A DNA stretch of 64,000 nucleotides from CAWCKS01 sp963796195 (lineage in GTDB: Bacteria > Pseudomonadota > Alphaproteobacteria > Rhizobiales > Xanthobacteraceae), in contig CAWCKS010000008.1 in the NCBI GenBank assembly GCA_963796195.1, positions 229,958 through 293,957 of the forward strand, given 5' to 3'. The notes beneath the pieces are model-generated. The model saw nothing but the letters and a program-made list of their open reading frames with translations, was not told the origin of the DNA and searched no databases. This document shows, piece by piece, positions 62,695 to 64,000 of the stretch; the stretch's first letter is position 1, and every line of letters starts with the position of its first letter. The position numbers and the translations under genes are program-made.

Positions 62695-62913
62695 ATGCAG
62701 AAGTACAGCTTTGGACTGACCGACTTGACTTCGTTTGAAAAGCCGGCCGGTGAATACACGCTTGACGCCGCACATGTGGCGCGGCGCGGCCGCCAAATCG
62801 CGAAGCGGTTGGCGCGCGGGTTCCCCGATCCGGTGATCGCGGGCTTGTGCGTCGTTGCATTCGACGCGTCAGGAAATCTCGCGACCGTCGTGCCGCTGAC
62901 GTCGGTGCACTAA
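62695..62913 (+). CDS. Small hypothetical protein (possibly DUF6894-like)
   Basis: A 72-residue protein from ATG 62695, with GGGGG about ten bases upstream. It begins MQKYSFGLTDLTSFEKPAGEY and ends VVAFDASGNLATVVPLTSVH. The layout (short strand, central helix AAHVARRGRQIAKRLARG, then a strand ending in a VxPL-type motif) resembles the DUF6894 proteins frequent in Bradyrhizobium, but the match is loose. The 256 bases between it and the NmrA gene hold nothing I can identify. Confidence 0.5.
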   Translation: MQKYSFGLTDLTSFEKPAGEYTLDAAHVARRGRQIAKRLARGFPDPVIAGLCVVAFDASGNLATVVPLTSVH

Positions 62914-63305
62914 AGCCTTGTTTTCAACGGGTTGATGGCGAGTGCGGCACGCGTTGGTGCCGCGCAAGCAGGTATTGTCGGCGACGCAGCATCGGCGTTT
63001 GGCAAATTCGCCGCTCCCCAAACAGCGCCGGGAGGGCAAGGGGCCATGCCTCACTGATGCGGCCCGCTAAGCCTCTCCCGGGATGCCGTTCGTGGGGTTG
63101 CCGCTATCCCGTCGCCCGAACGCGTGCGAGAGGATTCTGCGGCCACACTGTCCAGGGGGCGTCATCGGACCTCCTTGCCCTGAATGTTCGCTTCGCGGCG
63201 CAGCCACCGTCGGGGGCGCAGCACGCAATGGAAATGCTCCGCCCGCGGTTTGGCGGAGTCAAGCAGTGGTGCTGACATTGTGAAGAACGAGCGACGGATG
63301 GAACT
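62914..63305. other. Intergenic region, no supported gene
   Basis: About 390 bases between a small plus-strand gene and the stop of the minus-strand acetyltransferase. The short overlapping frames are arginine- and proline-rich in ways typical of non-coding high-GC DNA. No clear hairpin terminator or known repeat was recognised. Confidence 0.4.
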
Positions 63306-63941
63306 TCAAGCCGGGATCCATCGCGCACAAAAGCGTTCGACGTCGCCAGACTGGAACTCGGCGAGGCGTTCGAAGATCACCTCGGCCGGCCAATCCCACC
63401 ACGCAATGCGCGATAGCTGCGCAGCAATCGCGCGATTGAAGCGTTCGCGGATCTGTCGTGCCGGTACGCCGCCGACGATGGTGTAGGGCGCCACGTCCTT
63501 TGTGACGACCGCGCCTGCGGCGAGGACCGCGCCGTTACCGACAGTGATGCCCGGCAGCACGATTACCGCATGCCCAATCCACACATCGTTGCCGATGACG
63601 ACACGCGCGTCGCGCCGGTCACGAAAGAAAACGTGATCGCGTGTCGCCAACGGGTCGTAATATTCGGGGCAGTAGGTGAAGCGGTGTTGCGAGGGCCGTT
63701 CCATCGGATGGTTTGGCGCACCGATCCGAACTTGCGCAGCTACCGCGCAAAATTTCCCGATTTTTGCGTCACCCACCATGCAACCTGAGCCGAGATAGGA
63801 GTAATCGCCAATCTCGGAGTATTCGATCGCGGTGTCGCCGAGGATCTCGCAGCATTTGCCGATCTTGACCTCATGCAGCCGCACGGTTGGCTCGATCACG
63901 GTTTCGGCGATTTTCGGTCGCGGTTTTGTGATTTGCTCCAT
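63306..63941 (-). CDS. Left-handed beta-helix acetyltransferase of the phosphonate-cluster type (DapH/DapD/GlmU-related)
   Basis: A 211-residue hexapeptide-repeat transferase. Repeats appear as KIGKCCEILGDTAIEYSEIGDYSYLGSG and again VVIGNDVWIGHAVIVLPGITVGNGAVLAAGAVVTKDVAPYTIVGGVPAR. The loop IGAPNHPMERPSQHRFTYCPEYY and the C-terminal AWWDWP helix match the subgroup found in phn (phosphonate) clusters as well as xenobiotic acetyltransferases. WIGHAV holds the usual catalytic His. The gene is first on the minus strand at the right edge, so any phn partners upstream of it would lie beyond 64000. A role in phosphonate metabolism is family-based. Confidence 0.85.
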   Translation of the reverse strand: MEQITKPRPKIAETVIEPTVRLHEVKIGKCCEILGDTAIEYSEIGDYSYLGSGCMVGDAKIGKFCAVAAQVRIGAPNHPMERPSQHRFTYCPEYYDPLATRDHVFFRDRRDARVVIGNDVWIGHAVIVLPGITVGNGAVLAAGAVVTKDVAPYTIVGGVPARQIRERFNRAIAAQLSRIAWWDWPAEVIFERLAEFQSGDVERFCARWIPA

Positions 63942-64000
63942 GGTCTTGGGCCCCCGGCAATGTGACGGGACTAGGCAGCACGGATTGCAGCAATATGACA

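Overview
This window looks like chromosomal DNA from a Bradyrhizobium-type alphaproteobacterium (Nitrobacteraceae). The reasons are high GC, a gene repertoire typical of that group (DUF2778, DUF1614 and DUF2239 proteins, HisKA_2 kinases, many ABC substrate-binding proteins, amidohydrolase-2 and IclR pairs, DmeR/DmeF), and several palindromic intergenic repeats of the kind common in Rhizobiales. I see no rRNA, CRISPR array, prophage, insertion sequence or integrase. The only tRNA-like sequence is degenerate.

Layout. 0-7.7 kb: end of a VOC-fold gene, a PAS/GAF/HisKA_2 sensor kinase with three frameshifts plus its receiver-domain partner, a chemotaxis transducer, a DUF2778 envelope enzyme and an amidohydrolase. 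7.7-12.2 kb: an RND efflux pump and its adaptor. 12.6-20.3 kb: enoyl-CoA hydratase, ArsB-like permease, an orphan Liv-type binding protein, a ferredoxin-reductase-like flavoprotein, a GST, a lytic transglycosylase and small envelope proteins. 20.5-25.9 kb: a GGDEF/EAL protein, and a FecR-domain protein with a poly-proline tail downstream of a TPR plus beta-barrel outer-membrane protein. 26.2-31.1 kb: tRNA-like remnant, DUF1614 protein and a three-gene molybdenum hydroxylase whose large subunit appears to lack the usual catalytic Glu. 31.1-36 kb: a badly broken VCBS/FG-GAP gene, an AraC regulator and a cyclase-TPR protein. 36-42.6 kb: a HAPMO-like Baeyer-Villiger monooxygenase, two IclR regulators, a second orphan Liv-type binding protein and a serine hydrolase. 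42.6-46.8 kb: amino-sugar salvage (NagA; BadF-type kinase, MurQ and SIS-type deaminase). 46.9-56.6 kb: two adjacent amidohydrolases converging on a run of Tat-type carotenoid oxygenase, OppD, OppF, binding protein, OppB and OppC. 56.7-58.3 kb: dmeR-dmeF metal efflux with a G-tract operator. 58.3-64 kb: DUF2239, GIY-YIG, an epimerase, a TetR/NmrA divergent pair with a repeated operator, and a hexapeptide acetyltransferase of the phosphonate-cluster type.

How the genes fit together. The 36-56 kb stretch reads as an uptake-and-catabolism neighbourhood for aromatic or apocarotenoid-like compounds (oxygenases, ACMSD-like amidohydrolases, binding proteins, IclR control). That reading is inference from families. 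The amino-sugar block gives a complete PTS-independent route from MurNAc/GlcNAc to fructose-6-phosphate.

The most striking global signal is that about a dozen otherwise well-conserved genes are broken by single-base indels. I could resolve 16 as +1 insertions and only 3 as -1. That bias, spread over unrelated genes, looks much more like uncorrected long-read sequencing error than biology. The broken genes should be read as probably intact in the organism, with the VCBS protein the most doubtful.
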